Positions 18,395 through 27,879 of a stretch of 64,000 bases of DNA are shown in pieces. A model generated the notes under the pieces. That model searched no databases. It saw nothing but the letters and a program-made list of their open reading frames with translations, and was not told the origin of the DNA. The translations under genes and the position numbers were made by a program. Location of the stretch: positions 620,001-684,000 of the forward strand of contig NZ_ADVG01000001.1 in the NCBI RefSeq assembly GCF_000178855.1, in the 5' to 3' direction. Every line of letters begins with the position of its first letter. Positions within the stretch are counted from its first letter, which is position 1. Source of the DNA: Ktedonobacter racemifer DSM 44963 (GTDB taxonomy: Bacteria > Chloroflexota > Ktedonobacteria > Ktedonobacterales > Ktedonobacteraceae).

Positions 18395-20761
18395 ATGGAT
18401 GGGTTTGTCATGATTCAGCATCCCTCCTTCACCATTGAAGATTGGAACATCCGAGAAACGGAGCTTCACCTCGACGTTCTGGCGCAGACAGAGTCCATTT
18501 TTGCCCTCGCCAACGGACATGTAGGACTACGAGGCAACCTCGATGAGGGGGAACCCTACGGGCTGCCCGGCACCTACCTGAACTCCTTCTATGAACAGCG
18601 CCCTCTCCCCTATGCAGAGATCGGATACGGTGATCCCGAGTCGGGGCAGACCGTGATCAATGTCACCAACGGCAAAGTCCTTCGCCTTCTCGTTGACGAT
18701 GAGCCCTTTGATGTCCGCTATGGCCGGGTCCAGCGTCACGAGCGCGTGCTCGATATCCGCAACGGCGTGCTCCGCCGCACCGTGTGCTGGACCTCACCAG
18801 TGGGGCGCACAGTGAACGTATCGTCAGTGCGCCTGGTGTCTTTCACGCAGCGGGCCGTCGCAGCGGTCAGCTACGAGGTCGAGCCGCTTGATGCTCCCGT
18901 ACGTGTCGTGGTGCAGTCGGAGTTGGTCGCCAACGAGACGCTCCCGGCTATGGGCAAAGATCCGCGAGGAGGGGCCGTTCTCCCTTCTTCGCTCGAATGC
19001 GAAGAGCACCAGGCAGAGGGCACGAGTGGGCTCCTGATTCATCACACCCGAGTCAGCGGTCTGCGAGTAGGCGCCGCGATGGACCATCACATTGAGGGGC
19101 CACCCGAAACCTTTGTGGAGTCTCAAAGCACTCCCGATGTTGTCCGCACCTTCATCACGGCTCCTTTGCAGCCAGGCCAACGGCTTCGCATCGTCAAATT
19201 CCTTGCCTATGGCTGGTCAGGCCAACGCTCACGGCCCGCGATTCATGACCAGGTCATTGCTGCCCTCTCGGTGGCCCGCCTGACTGGTTGGGAGGGTCTC
19301 CTGGCTGAGCAGCGTGCCTATCTGGACGCTTTCTGGGGGCATGGAGATGTCGAGATCGAGGGCGATCCGCAAATCCAGCAGGCGGTGCGCTTCGCCCTCT
19401 TCCATATTCTGCAGGCGGGATGCCGTGGCGAGCAGCGCCCCATCCCGGCGAAAGGCCTGACGGGTCCCGGCTACGACGGCCACACCTTCTGGGATACAGA
19501 AACCTTCGTCCTCCCAGCGGTGACGTTGACCTTCCCTCATGCCGCCGCCGATGCGCTTCGCTGGCGCTCCTCGATTCTCGATCAAGCCAGGGAGCGCGCG
19601 CGCCTGCTCGGGCGACGCGGTGCCGCGTTCCCGTGGAGAACGATCCATGGCGAAGAAAGTTCAGGTTACTGGCCCGCCAGCACTGCCGCATTCCACATTA
19701 ACGCGGACATTGCCTATGCTGTCACGCAGTATATCGAGGCAACCGAAGATAGAGTGTTCGAGCAGGAAGTTGGCCTTGAGCTGCTCGTCGAGACGGCAAG
19801 GCTGTGGCGTTCACTCGGATGCCAGAACGCCGAGGGACAATTCCGCATCAATGGGGTCACGGGACCCGACGAATATAGCGCTCTCGTCGACAATAACGTC
19901 TACACTAACCTGATGGCACAGCATAACCTTTCCGCCGCAGCCGAAACAGCAAAGCGCTATCCTGAAGTCGCACAGGCCCTTGGAGTCGATGCCGCTGAGA
20001 TAGACAGCTGGCAACAAGCGGCCGAGAGAATATTCATCCCCTACGACCAGCGCCTCGGTGTCACCCCACAGGACGAAGCCTTCACCGAGCATGAGGTGTG
20101 GGATTTCGCGACGACCACGCCAGAGCAGTATCCTCTGCTCAAGAACTTCCCATACTATGACCTCTATCGCAAGCAGGTCGTCAAGCAGGCCGACCTCATC
20201 CTCGCCATGCATCTGCGTGGGGATGCATTCACACCAGAGCAGAAGGCGCGCAATTTCGCCTACTATGAGCCGCTCACCGTGCGCGATTCCTCACTCTCAG
20301 CAGCCACGCAAGCAGTCATTGCCGCCGAGGTGGGCCAACTTCAACTTGCCTACGACTACCTCGGCGAGGCGGCGTTCATGGATCTCTATGACCTGGAACA
20401 CAATGTGCGCGACGGCATCCACATCGCCTCGCTCGCGGGAGCCTGGACAGCGCTGGTCATGGGCTTCGGCGGCGTGCGCATTCGAGGCGGCATGCTCTCC
20501 TTCGCTCCGCGATTGCCAGAACAGATCACACGGCTCGCCTTCCAAATGGTGTTTCGTGGCCGTTGTCTGCGCATCGAAGTCACAGCGAAAGAAGCCAGCT
20601 ATCACCTGCTCAGCGGTTCGCCGCTCACCGTCCGCCACTACGGAAACGACATCTCCCTAACCAGGTCTTCCGCAGTCACCCGGCCTATCCCACTCATCCA
20701 TGCAGGGCCGCAGCCCACTCAGCCTCCAGGACGTGCGCCAGTTGCGAGAAGCGCATCATGA
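18395..20761 (+). CDS. glycoside hydrolase family 65 phosphorylase
   Basis: 788 residues, full length for GH65. N-terminal beta-sandwich (FALANGHVGLRGNLDEGEPY, GTYLNSFYEQRP), helical linker, then the (alpha/alpha)6 barrel with GLTGPGYDGHTFWDTETFVL, EESSGYWPAST and GVTGPDEYSALVDNNVYTN, where Glu493 is the general acid. A C-terminal sheet includes GGVRIRGGMLSFAPRLP. The family reversibly phosphorolyses alpha-glucosides such as maltose, trehalose or kojibiose. HTFWDTETF and the following motifs do not by themselves fix which. The usual partner beta-phosphoglucomutase is not adjacent. It starts at 18395, with another ATG at 18410. It is divergent from the DUF2090 gene, with about 200 nt between them. 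Confidence 0.92.
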   Translation: MDGFVMIQHPSFTIEDWNIRETELHLDVLAQTESIFALANGHVGLRGNLDEGEPYGLPGTYLNSFYEQRPLPYAEIGYGDPESGQTVINVTNGKVLRLLVDDEPFDVRYGRVQRHERVLDIRNGVLRRTVCWTSPVGRTVNVSSVRLVSFTQRAVAAVSYEVEPLDAPVRVVVQSELVANETLPAMGKDPRGGAVLPSSLECEEHQAEGTSGLLIHHTRVSGLRVGAAMDHHIEGPPETFVESQSTPDVVRTFITAPLQPGQRLRIVKFLAYGWSGQRSRPAIHDQVIAALSVARLTGWEGLLAEQRAYLDAFWGHGDVEIEGDPQIQQAVRFALFHILQAGCRGEQRPIPAKGLTGPGYDGHTFWDTETFVLPAVTLTFPHAAADALRWRSSILDQARERARLLGRRGAAFPWRTIHGEESSGYWPASTAAFHINADIAYAVTQYIEATEDRVFEQEVGLELLVETARLWRSLGCQNAEGQFRINGVTGPDEYSALVDNNVYTNLMAQHNLSAAAETAKRYPEVAQALGVDAAEIDSWQQAAERIFIPYDQRLGVTPQDEAFTEHEVWDFATTTPEQYPLLKNFPYYDLYRKQVVKQADLILAMHLRGDAFTPEQKARNFAYYEPLTVRDSSLSAATQAVIAAEVGQLQLAYDYLGEAAFMDLYDLEHNVRDGIHIASLAGAWTALVMGFGGVRIRGGMLSFAPRLPEQITRLAFQMVFRGRCLRIEVTAKEASYHLLSGSPLTVRHYGNDISLTRSSAVTRPIPLIHAGPQPTQPPGRAPVARSAS

Positions 20762-21054
20762 CTTCCGCTTTTCTCGAATAAATCATGAATGTCACTCAGT
20801 ATTTCTTCCATGACGTGAGGTTCCAAACGCTCAACTTCATCAATGGGAAGGAGGCAAACTGATGCAATCTTCATGCTCACCATAAATCCAGGCTATACGT
20901 TGTGTTGTAATGGAATATCGCTCTTTCCAACCTTTCTCAAAGTGAGTCAACGACGTATTTGAGCACGCATACTTGAAAGGTGAGGACTGGAGAGGCTGAA
21001 GCCAAACACCTTCCCTGTCCAGCAGGGGCCTCTTTCTTTAGGCACGAAAGCGCT

Positions 21055-21199
21055 CTAGTTCTCAAACAGAGTATCTTGCTTCTCAAACACATAGTCACGT
21101 AGAATGTCAGGGACAGGTAATAGCTGTTGTAAATGAGCCATAGTTTCAATGTAATTATACAAAGATCGCACCTGTTCCTCGGTGTTAAGAGGATCGCAA
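21055..21199 (-). pseudogene. unidentified C-terminal fragment
   Basis: A minus-strand frame ending at the TAG at 21055-21057 reads NTEEQVRSLYNYIETMAHLQ and DILRDYVFEKQDTLFEN, with protein-like composition and a plausible C-terminus. It begins right where the transposase pseudogene ends, so its 5' part was probably removed. The family is not recognised. Confidence 0.25.
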
Positions 21200-22118
21200 C
21201 TAATTCATTTGTAGATGTCTCTTATTGATAGAAATGGCTCGTTGTAGTGCTCGCACATTGATAATGACATAGATTAAGGTATTGAGATTGGCAATCGAAC
21301 GCCGGTTGCACAACCGGAGCCGTTCAATCCCCAGCTCTTTCGCCTGGCTGTTGATGCGTTCGCAACTGGTGCGCTGGGTATAGACCGCCTTGTAGAACGG
21401 GCTGGTTCGATCTAAGAGCACACGCATGAGGCCACCAGCCTCCCAATTGGGATCTTTGTGGCATCCCTGTCCATGATTGGATGAGGGCTGTTCACAGGCC
21501 TCACCCATCAGGGTAGGGAAGAGCAGAGGGCAGCCAAAGCGTTGCGCACGATAGCCGTTGGCATGCTGGAAAGTGAAGCGAGACGTCATGCGAAGCCCTT
21601 TGGCACACCTAGGCACGCCGTCAGGATCACGTTGCATCTCAGGATGCCCATGCCCATTCTTGGGAACGGCTCCAATGCCTCCATGACAAGTGGCAGCCTC
21701 ATAGACATATCAGACATCAAAGGCCGCATCGGCGGTCACATGCGTTGGAAAGGCTTCTAGCGCGACGACGGCTTGCTGGTAGAGAGGGCGAAAGTACGTC
21801 ACATCCCCTTCATTGAAAGGGAGTGTGCACTCGGCAATGACCACATCGCCATAGTCCGGGGTGGTGGCAGCAACCACGCCAGAGCCATAGCCCCACACAT
21901 ATTCTTTCTTTTCCTTGAGGGAGCCATCGGGCTGCTCCTGGTTGCTGCTACGCTTGACGCCAAGCGTACAGTCAGGGTCACCCGGCAGAACGCGGGTTTT
22001 GTCGTAACGCTCGGTCAACGTAAGCGCGTGGATTGTTTTCGCGTGACCCAGGCATAAATATGCTTCACGTCGAAGGCCACTACCTCACCGAGTCCGGGGA
22101 TCTCCTCTTGTAAGGATT
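21200..22118 (-). pseudogene. IS4/IS5-superfamily DDE transposase, frameshifted and 5' truncated
   Basis: Reading on the minus strand from about 22118: EIPGLGEVVAFDVKHIYAWV (an Asp-containing strand), a frameshift near 22030, then NPRAYVTERYDKTRVLPGDP and KKEYVWGYGSGVVAATTPDY. Next is THVTADAAFDV with another catalytic Asp and a second lesion near 21700. The end reads RTSCERINSQAKELGIERL, the catalytic Glu region, and LNTLIYVIINVRALQ. The N-terminal quarter is missing. The element ends are not identifiable. Confidence 0.7.
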
Positions 22119-22243
22119 GTTCTTTTGTCAAGAACACGCGTCAATTTTCAAACTGGACAAAGCACGAGTAAGGTTACAAGAGATCGGAAAGTGTCACTCC
22201 TAGATGCGCAGGAACAGGCAGTGCGTGAGACATGACAGACTCT

Positions 22244-22266
22244 CATCTCGTTGCGCATCCCGTGGG
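22244..22266 (+). repeat. dispersed 23-nt repeat, copy C
   Basis: CATCTCGTTGCGC followed by ATCCCGTGGG. Reference copy for this repeat in the window; copies A and B differ by one and two bases. Confidence 0.6.
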
Positions 22267-22364
22267 AGATATCGTTCCAAGTACCGTTAACACAAGTGTC
22301 ATCAAATGTAGGCACATACGCCGTTTCGCAGGCAGTAAAAAGCTTTTACTCTTATACCACATAG

Positions 22365-22381
22365 TACTATCATAGATAGTA
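22365..22381. promoter_or_regulatory. candidate operator palindrome upstream of blaI-like gene
   Basis: TACTATC, a 3-nt spacer and its exact complement GATAGTA, about 170 nt before the BlaI-like start. BlaI/CopY dimers bind TAC..GTA palindromes (family knowledge), so this could be the autoregulatory site. The distance is larger than usual. Confidence 0.35.
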
Positions 22382-22553
22382 AATACCACATATGGCAGGC
22401 AAGGGTAGCTGAGAAGTACCGTGTGCAGTCTTTCTACGTACGATTGACAATAGTAGCACCATTTTCAATACTCACTAGGGGATGCTCCCAGGACGTCTCA
22501 TCGGAAGAGCGTTCAACGGGCATGAGCAATAGAAGCGGCAAGGAGAAACGCAT

Positions 22554-22742
22554 ATGACGGCTGAGTCCACAGATCCCGATATCACCACGTTCCGTATCGA
22601 CCGGCCAGGTATTCGAAAAGTGTTAGGAGACTTAGAAGCAGAAATTATGGAGCTCATTTGGACTCGGCCCGCCGAGCAAGGTGTCCTGGTACGTGCTATC
22701 TTTGAGCAACTCTATGAGACAGGAAAAAGAATTGGCCTGTGA
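22554..22742 (+). pseudogene. N-terminal fragment of a BlaI/MecI/CopY-family repressor
   Basis: GIRKVLGDLEAEIMELIWTR and VLVRAIFEQLYETGKRI are the first helices of a BlaI-type winged helix, preceded by a family-like start. After about 58 residues the sequence runs into the middle of an M56 peptidase gene and stops. The recognition helix and dimerisation domain are lost, so it cannot repress. BlaI/CopY proteins control beta-lactamase or copper genes and are released by an M56 (BlaR1-like) partner. Confidence 0.75.
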
Positions 22743-23070
22743 CAAGCAGGCAACACTCGCAACACGCCGCCCACTCGCCCTGGCCTCTGCCCTGCTCAAA
22801 GTGAACTTGTATGCTATAGAAAACCCCTCCCCGCTAGGCATGAGCAACGTGTTGCCATCATTTGCTGAGATGGCAACACTCACGGAGCAGCGAATCGACC
22901 AGTTGTATGTCTGGAGAACCAGGTTACACTCTCAAGAAGATCTTGTTCACTGGCAGCAAGAAAAGAAGCTCTCCCTTCCATGGCAAATCAGCCTGCTCTT
23001 CTTTTTCGTCCTCCTGGGGGCAAGCATCAATGTGCTCGTCTTCTATGGCTTGCAGTATGCCTTCACCTGA
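22720..23070 (+). pseudogene. C-terminal fragment of an M56 (BlaR1-type) peptidase
   Basis: QEKELACDKQATLATRRPLA and LASALLKVNLYA correspond to the segment just after the HExxH zinc site of M56 peptidases. A final transmembrane segment (WQISLLFFFVLLGASINVLV, residues near the end) follows. Everything 5' of ELACD is missing: the upstream blaI fragment is fused directly here, so one deletion removed the end of blaI and the start of the peptidase gene. Confidence 0.72.
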
Positions 23071-23170
23071 AAGATCAACATGTGCTTCAGCCTTCCTCTC
23101 ATATGCGTTTTTCTCAGGAGGTGCAAGCATCTATGCCTCAAGCCTTTATCTACTATCATCAACAGTATTA

Positions 23171-23198
23171 TTGTTGGTAGTACGAAGAGTTTTATAAT
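23171..23198 (+). promoter_or_regulatory. possible sigma-70 promoter of the DUF305 gene
   Basis: TTGTTG, 16 nt, TATAAT, about 90 nt before the start codon. The -10 is perfect and the -35 is moderate. Confidence 0.4.
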
Positions 23199-23287
23199 AT
23201 TTCTAGGAGTTGTAAAAAATTGCGCTTCCTTCTTCTTGGAGGTGTCAATGGACGTTTGTAAATTGAAATAAAGGAAATAGGTTCGTC

Positions 23288-23950
23288 ATGAAGAAACCAT
23301 TTAGAATACTTCCAATAAGTTCTTTCTTCCTGCTGCTTCTCCTAGCAGCATGTGGAGGAACAACGTCAAATACCAATACCATGCCTGGTATGGATCACTC
23401 GGGTATGAAGCACACTGCGACCATCACAGCAACCTCGGCCCAGGCTTCAACGGGAACTGACCCGATGACTGAGAACCTTAAACCACTGAGTGGAAAAGAC
23501 TTTGAGATCAAATTTATGCAAGAGATGATTGTGCATCATCAGTCTGCAATTGATATGGCTCAACTGGTTCCCTCCCATACTAAACGTCCTGAACTCAATA
23601 CCCTCTCGGCCAATATCATCAAGGCTCAAACCAGTGAGATTGGTGAGATGAAGCAGTGGCTCAAACAATGGTATAACGAGCAACCACTGACAGATACCAT
23701 GAGTGTCCCAGGGATGATGGACATGATGGGTTCAATGGACATGCTCAAGAACGCGAAGGATACCGACTTCGATAAGCAGTTTGCCACGATGATGATCCAA
23801 CATCATCAGCAGGCCATCAATATGGCCAAACTTCTCCCCGAGAAAACCCAACGTCCTGAACTGGTGACCCTGGGACAAAATATTGTTTCCACCCAATCAC
23901 AGGAAGTTCAGCAGATGCAGAGTTGGCAGAAAGAATGGTTTAAGGCATAA
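23288..23950 (+). CDS. DUF305 copper-type lipoprotein
   Basis: 220 residues. A lipoprotein signal (LLLLLAAC, lipidated Cys22) is followed by a Met/His-rich stretch (MPGMDHSGMKH) and two DUF305 four-helix repeats. Each carries the same motif: EIKFMQEMIVHHQSAIDMAQ and DKQFATMMIQHHQQAINMAK, then KRPEL or QRPEL. DUF305 proteins are ferritin-like extracytoplasmic proteins, often next to copper genes. The Met/His linker and the CopZ-like gene downstream fit a role in periplasmic-side copper binding. An intrinsic terminator follows. Confidence 0.87.
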   Translation: MKKPFRILPISSFFLLLLLAACGGTTSNTNTMPGMDHSGMKHTATITATSAQASTGTDPMTENLKPLSGKDFEIKFMQEMIVHHQSAIDMAQLVPSHTKRPELNTLSANIIKAQTSEIGEMKQWLKQWYNEQPLTDTMSVPGMMDMMGSMDMLKNAKDTDFDKQFATMMIQHHQQAINMAKLLPEKTQRPELVTLGQNIVSTQSQEVQQMQSWQKEWFKA

Positions 23951-23981
23951 AGAAGAGCTGTCTGCCGCTTATCCTCCAGGA

Positions 23982-24021
23982 TTGTCCCCTCTGACATGAC
24001 AAGTCAGAGGGGCAACTTTTT
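23982..24021 (+). terminator. Rho-independent terminator after the DUF305 gene
   Basis: CCCCTCTGAC (23986-23995) and its exact complement (24003-24012) with a 7-nt loop, followed by CAACTTTTT. Confidence 0.85.
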
Positions 24022-24095
24022 GGGCAAAAAGAGCTTGTAGAGAGAAACGTTTTTCGGATCTACGAGATTGCCTATCAACGAAAGGAACAAGACAT

Positions 24096-24377
24096 ATGCA
24101 AGAACTGACGCTTTCTGTTCCAGATATGAGTTGTCAACATTGCGTCAATACCATTGATAAAGCCCTGACCCAGTTGCCTGGTGTGGAGCAGGTGCAGGTG
24201 GATCTAGCAACCAAGTTGGTCCAGGTCCAGTATCAGCCAGAGCAGATCGCCTCTCCACAGATGGAGGGCGCAGTGAGCAACGCTGGATACACCGTGGCTG
24301 ACGTGAAAAGCACACCCATGCCAGTGGTTCAGCAACAAGGTGGCTGCTCCTGCGGCTGTCAGACATCGAATAATTAA
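24096..24377 (+). CDS. copZ: CopZ-like heavy-metal chaperone (HMA domain)
   Basis: 93 residues. A single HMA ferredoxin-like fold with MSCQHC (metal ligands Cys13 and Cys16), followed by VEQVQVDLATKLVQVQYQPE and AVSNAGYTVADV. The tail GGCSCGCQTSNN adds three cysteines, which could bind extra Cu(I) or sense redox state. CopZ hands Cu(I) to CopA-type ATPases or CsoR/CopY regulators. No copA lies in the window, and the neighbouring BlaI/CopY-type regulator is broken. ATG at 24096; GAAAGGAAC upstream could be the ribosome site. Confidence 0.88.
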   Translation: MQELTLSVPDMSCQHCVNTIDKALTQLPGVEQVQVDLATKLVQVQYQPEQIASPQMEGAVSNAGYTVADVKSTPMPVVQQQGGCSCGCQTSNN

Positions 24378-24399
24378 TTCCTGCTCCACCAGATAAAAG

Positions 24400-24459
24400 C
24401 CATTGTAGAACGATCACTGTGTCCAGGTAAATCTGGACACAGTGGTCGTTCTACAATGG
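24400..24459. terminator. 27-bp near-perfect hairpin after copZ
   Basis: 24400-24426 pairs with 24433-24459 over 27 positions with one G-U and a 6-nt loop. It ends about 20 nt after the copZ stop region. There is no T tract on the plus strand. It is unusually long for a simple terminator and may be a small palindromic mobile element. Confidence 0.5.
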
Positions 24460-24528
24460 TTCACTTTGGCCATAAGGCAGGAGCAGACCCATCCCGATGA
24501 TCGCGAGCCACTGGAGGCCTTCTTTTAC

Positions 24529-25180
24529 TCAAGAACACATGAGCTCCTTTGCAAACTCGGCGGGAGAGGTTATAAAGCCGAGGTGTCCGCCAGGGAAATC
24601 GATGAGATTGAGTCCCAACTGCCTCGCCAGCACCTTATTCGACTGATATGATACCTTGTCCTGGGCGTCCCATCCTCCAATGAGCACAATCTGTCTAGTG
24701 TGCTTTGCAAGAGCCGCGAGATCAAGCTGAACCCGTGGATACTGGCGCACCTCATGTTCTATCCAGTACGCAGCATTCGCCATAGCATACTCGTTCGCAT
24801 GCTGTCGCATAGAATACTCAATCACCTGATGGTCTTCTTTTCCAACAATCATGCTGGCAAATTGGTGCATGGCCTTGGGAATCCCATTTTTGCGGTGGGA
24901 ATCGTAAATCCTGTCGAAAAAGGCCCACCATTTCGCCGCATCGGGCAGCAGCGAAACGACTGGCGGCTCATGGGCAATCACCGTCTGGACCCGTTCGGGA
25001 GAATGGGCCAGGACTTCGAGCGCGACAATAGCTCCCAAACTGTTGCAAAAGACGAGCGCTGGTTGGTCCGTCAGATGCTCGATCAAGCGCCGGACATCAT
25101 CGGCATCAGTCGAGAGCCGGTGATCATAGTCCTGAGATCCATCGAGGTGACTCCGAGAAAAACCACGGGTTTTGAAGCAT
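24529..25180 (-). pseudogene. alpha/beta hydrolase, 5' truncated and frame-disturbed
   Basis: In one minus-strand frame the sequence reads FSRSHLDGSQDYDHRLSTDA, then RRLIEHLTDQPALVFCNSLG with the nucleophilic Ser in CNSLG. APERV-like sequence, IAHEPPVVSLLPD, VLIGGWDAQDKVSYQ and the His region DFPGGHLGFITSPAEF follow. The N-terminal strands with the HGGGG oxyanion loop are missing, and from about 25180 the sequence belongs to the divergent sigma-factor gene. As read here a frameshift near 25090-25105 interrupts an alternative upstream start. Confidence 0.7.
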
Positions 25181-25202
25181 CATCGTGTAGCACAAATGAT
25201 CC

Positions 25203-26203
25203 ATGCGGACTCTCGAGGAGGGTTTCTATGCGCACCTTGCCTCCGAACTCTTTTCCATCGCATACCACATGCTGGGCAGCGTTATGGATGCTGAAGATTG
25301 TGTGCAGGAAGCCTTCTTGCAGTGGTATGCCTCCGAACAGAAAGAAACGATAGAAAATCCCAAAGCCTATCTCTGCACACTGGTGACGCGCAGATGTATT
25401 GATCGGCTACGCTCCGCTCAAACGCAGCGTGAAACGTACGTTGGCCTCTGCTCCCCGAGCCGCTGATCGAAACCACCGATCCGTCCGATCTCTGGGAGCT
25501 AACCGAATCTCTCTCCATAGCGTTTCTCCTGCTGCTAGAGCGCTTGTCTCCCATCGAACGGGCCGTCTTTCTCTTACGCCAGGTTTTCGACTACGATTAC
25601 GCAGAGATTGCGGCCATGGTGGGAAAAAGCGCGGAGAACTGCCGTCAGGTCATGCACCGAGCACGGCGGCATTTGCCCGCGCGCAGCAGCCACGCGCCTG
25701 CACCCCATGCTCAACAACGGCAGGTCTTCACGCAGTTTTTACAGGCGCGCATGAACGGCGATATGGAAGGACTGCTGCATGTGCACTCAGACGAGATCGT
25801 GCTCCACACCGATGGCGGAGGGAAAGTAAGCGCGGCACGCAATCCTCTTTATGGACCCGATCGCGTGGCTCGCTATCTGCTTGGAATTCAGCAGGAATTT
25901 CCCCATCTGGTCAAGATAGCGATACGACCGACGCTCATCAATGGCCAACCGGGTCTGATTGGCTACCTGGAGAAAGGTCTGGATGAAAAGCAACTTCTCA
26001 GCCTGGGACTGGAAGGAAAGGAGAACATCAAACAACAGGTTGCGTGGTATCAACGTGCCATTGAGAAGGGGAAGGCTATATTTGTCATGGTACTTGCATG
26101 CACCGATAACCAGATCCAGGAGATCGATATCATCGTCAACCCTGAGAAATTGCGGCACATTCCCGCCCTCGATGCTGACGACAACGGTACTATCGTCTGC
26201 TGA
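25203..26203 (+). pseudogene. ECF41-type (SigJ) sigma factor with SnoaL-like domain, frameshifted
   Basis: Sigma-2 region ELFSIAYHMLGSVMDAEDCV and QEAFLQWYASEQ are in the first frame (to about 25440). The second frame then continues LPEPLIETTDPSDLWELTES, sigma-4 SPIERAVFLLRQVFDYDY, then AEIAAMVGKSAENCRQVMHR. The C-terminal SnoaL-like domain typical of ECF41 includes NPLYGPDRVARYLLG. A single shift near 25445-25455 separates the halves. ECF41 sigmas lack anti-sigma genes and are controlled by this C-terminal extension; they often sit next to a gene they regulate, such as an oxidoreductase or CMD-domain gene. Confidence 0.85.
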
Positions 26204-26282
26204 GCAATGGCTTGATATCTTGTCAGAAGAGACGTTTCGACAGCGTTGTCTGACTCAGCTCGTGAAGAAGAGAGCATCCGAT

Positions 26283-26460
26283 ATGGCCCGTACTCCAATT
26301 CAGGCACGGCGGCGGCACACGCCGCGCCAAACCGTTTATGAAAAGTACCTGCGCATCGAAGCATTACTTGTACGGCAAAAGCCGAAGATCAGCTTGCTCA
26401 TCATGATGAATGAGCTACAATTTCAAATTGTCCATCAGGCCCACAAATCCTTAGCGAGGA
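26283..26460 (+). pseudogene. N-terminal fragment of tryptophan 2,3-dioxygenase
   Basis: MARTPIQARRRHTPRQTVYE, then KYLRIEALLVRQKP, then after a one-base shift LAHHDE, and back to LQFQIVHQAH. This matches the start of heme-dependent tryptophan 2,3-dioxygenases (YxxYLxxxxLLxLQxP..HHDELxFxIVHQ). The remaining 200 residues are absent; the next recognisable sequence is the end of an IS6 element at 26598. The enzyme opens tryptophan's indole ring to N-formylkynurenine. Confidence 0.65.
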
Positions 26461-26597
26461 AAAGGGAGAAGAAAAATAACTGCCCCATTCTGATGGGATA
26501 TTTCGCATTGTTCCTGCTCCCCGCTCCTGGAGTCAGTTGATGGCAAAGCGCTTGTAAATTTCTCCAATGGGCCTAAAGGGGCAAAGCCAAGTCGTGT

Positions 26598-27097
26598 GGT
26601 TGTGTTGCAAGGAATTGCAAAGAAGAAACTGGGCGTGATTGTTCCTCACAACCTTTCTTAAACAGCCACGCCAAACAATGTAGCGACTAGCGCGGCCTGG
26701 CCTCCCACATCTCCTTTTAGCACTCCTTGTACTTGCCCTTTCCTCAGCATATTCATTATTTCGTATCCTTGTAAGGTGCACCACGCTGTCTCGAACGAGA
26801 AAAAAACCATCCCCGGCTTCGTCAAGCGTTTGATGAATCGATGGTCTTGTTCAATCAGATTGTCGAGGTATTTCACCTGTCGCAATTCCACGTGCTGAGG
26901 CAGGACTCCAGCGGCTTTCAAATCGGCAATGGCCTTGGGATAGGCCGCGTTTTTATCGACATTGATCACACGAGGAGTCAGTATCACTGTCGAGGCCGTG
27001 GGTTGGGCTCCCTGTTCCTCACTGTGTCGAGCTTGAGGCGTTACATCCGCAGTGGTGTGCAGCGCTTTGCAGAAAAAGCGTGTGGCCGCCTCGGCTC
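26598..27097 (-). mobile_element. IS6-family element, copy 1, 5' truncated
   Basis: The end is GGTTGTGTTGCAA at 26598-26610, an IS6-type terminal repeat. The transposase part (from about 27097) reads AEAATRFFCKALH, then PRVINVDKNAAYPKAIADLK (second catalytic Asp), VKYLDNLIEQDHRFIKRL (catalytic Glu) and FETAWCTLQGYEIMNM. The N-terminal half and the other terminal repeat are missing. It has replaced the 3' end of the NIPSNAP gene. It is close in sequence to copy 2 at 49545-50184. Confidence 0.8.
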
Positions 27098-27736
27098 ATG
27101 ACTTTGCGTCAAAGCGGAATGATAGCTTCTATAAACTTCCTCATCCGCGAACGAAGCAAACCAGACGAAGACGTTTTCCCCTTCGCGTACTGGCAGCGCT
27201 GGATAGGTGTTCTCGGCTGGTTCGGCCACGAAGTGCCCCAAAAGAGTCGCTCCTGCCGAGCGCAGCAGAGGGGTCATGGTGTTTTCAAAGAAATCCACGA
27301 ATCGCGGATCAACTGGTGCATCAAAAGCAGAGATGGTCGCGATGATGACCCCTCCTGCTACTTCTGGCGCGTCCCTCATCGGACGGTTTGCCGGGTCGAG
27401 GCAAAAACCAGTGGCAGCGTGAGTTGGCTTGAGCAAGAAAACGTTGCTCACATCACTGATCGTGTCGTTGGCCGCCGTTCGATGCGCTTGCCAGAGTGGC
27501 CTCACATGGTAGAAATCGTGCAACGCTGTCCGTCGCGTTTGCATATCGGCAAACCCACGCAACCAGACGAATCGATCAGAGTTGGTGCGATCGCGAAATT
27601 GACCAGGGATGAACGCATCATAACGCTCTTGCTCTTCAATGAAATATTCATCGAATAAGGCAATGAACGCATCGTGTCTCCCTGGGTGATGAATATATTG
27701 GCGCAATTCTATAATAGGACAACAATAGGACAACAT
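27098..27736 (-). pseudogene. NIPSNAP-family protein, C-terminus replaced by IS6
   Basis: IIELRQYIHHPGRHDAFIAL, FRDRTNSDRFVWLRGFADMQ and the second repeat with ENVFVWFASFADEEVYRSYH define the two ferredoxin-like NIPSNAP domains. After ALTQS the frame runs into IS6 sequence for 19 residues before stopping at 27041; family proteins continue about 40 residues. NIPSNAP proteins are small stress- or oxidation-linked proteins of uncertain chemistry. Divergent from the HxlR regulator, which probably controlled it. Confidence 0.8.
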
Positions 27737-27879
27737 GTCTCTTCGGCTTGCTCTGGGGCGTGTCTCGCGCTCGTGTCCAGCTCTCTCGATGTTTCAGCAT
27801 GTGTTTCTTTTGACATTCCTCTCATTCCTTGAAGGCGAGGACGAATAATTACCTCGCTCTCTCTGTGATACGCGCCGGC

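Larger units (their letters stand above)
22119..22553. other. intergenic stretch upstream of the BlaI fragment
   Basis: Contains dispersed repeat copy C (22244-22266) and a perfect palindrome (22365-22381). It is AT-rich from 22280 on. No gene is seen. Confidence 0.4.

Noticed and set aside
24442..24651. Small frame starting in the hairpin after copZ
   Set aside because: Begins inside the palindrome and overlaps the hydrolase pseudogene on the other strand; no motif.
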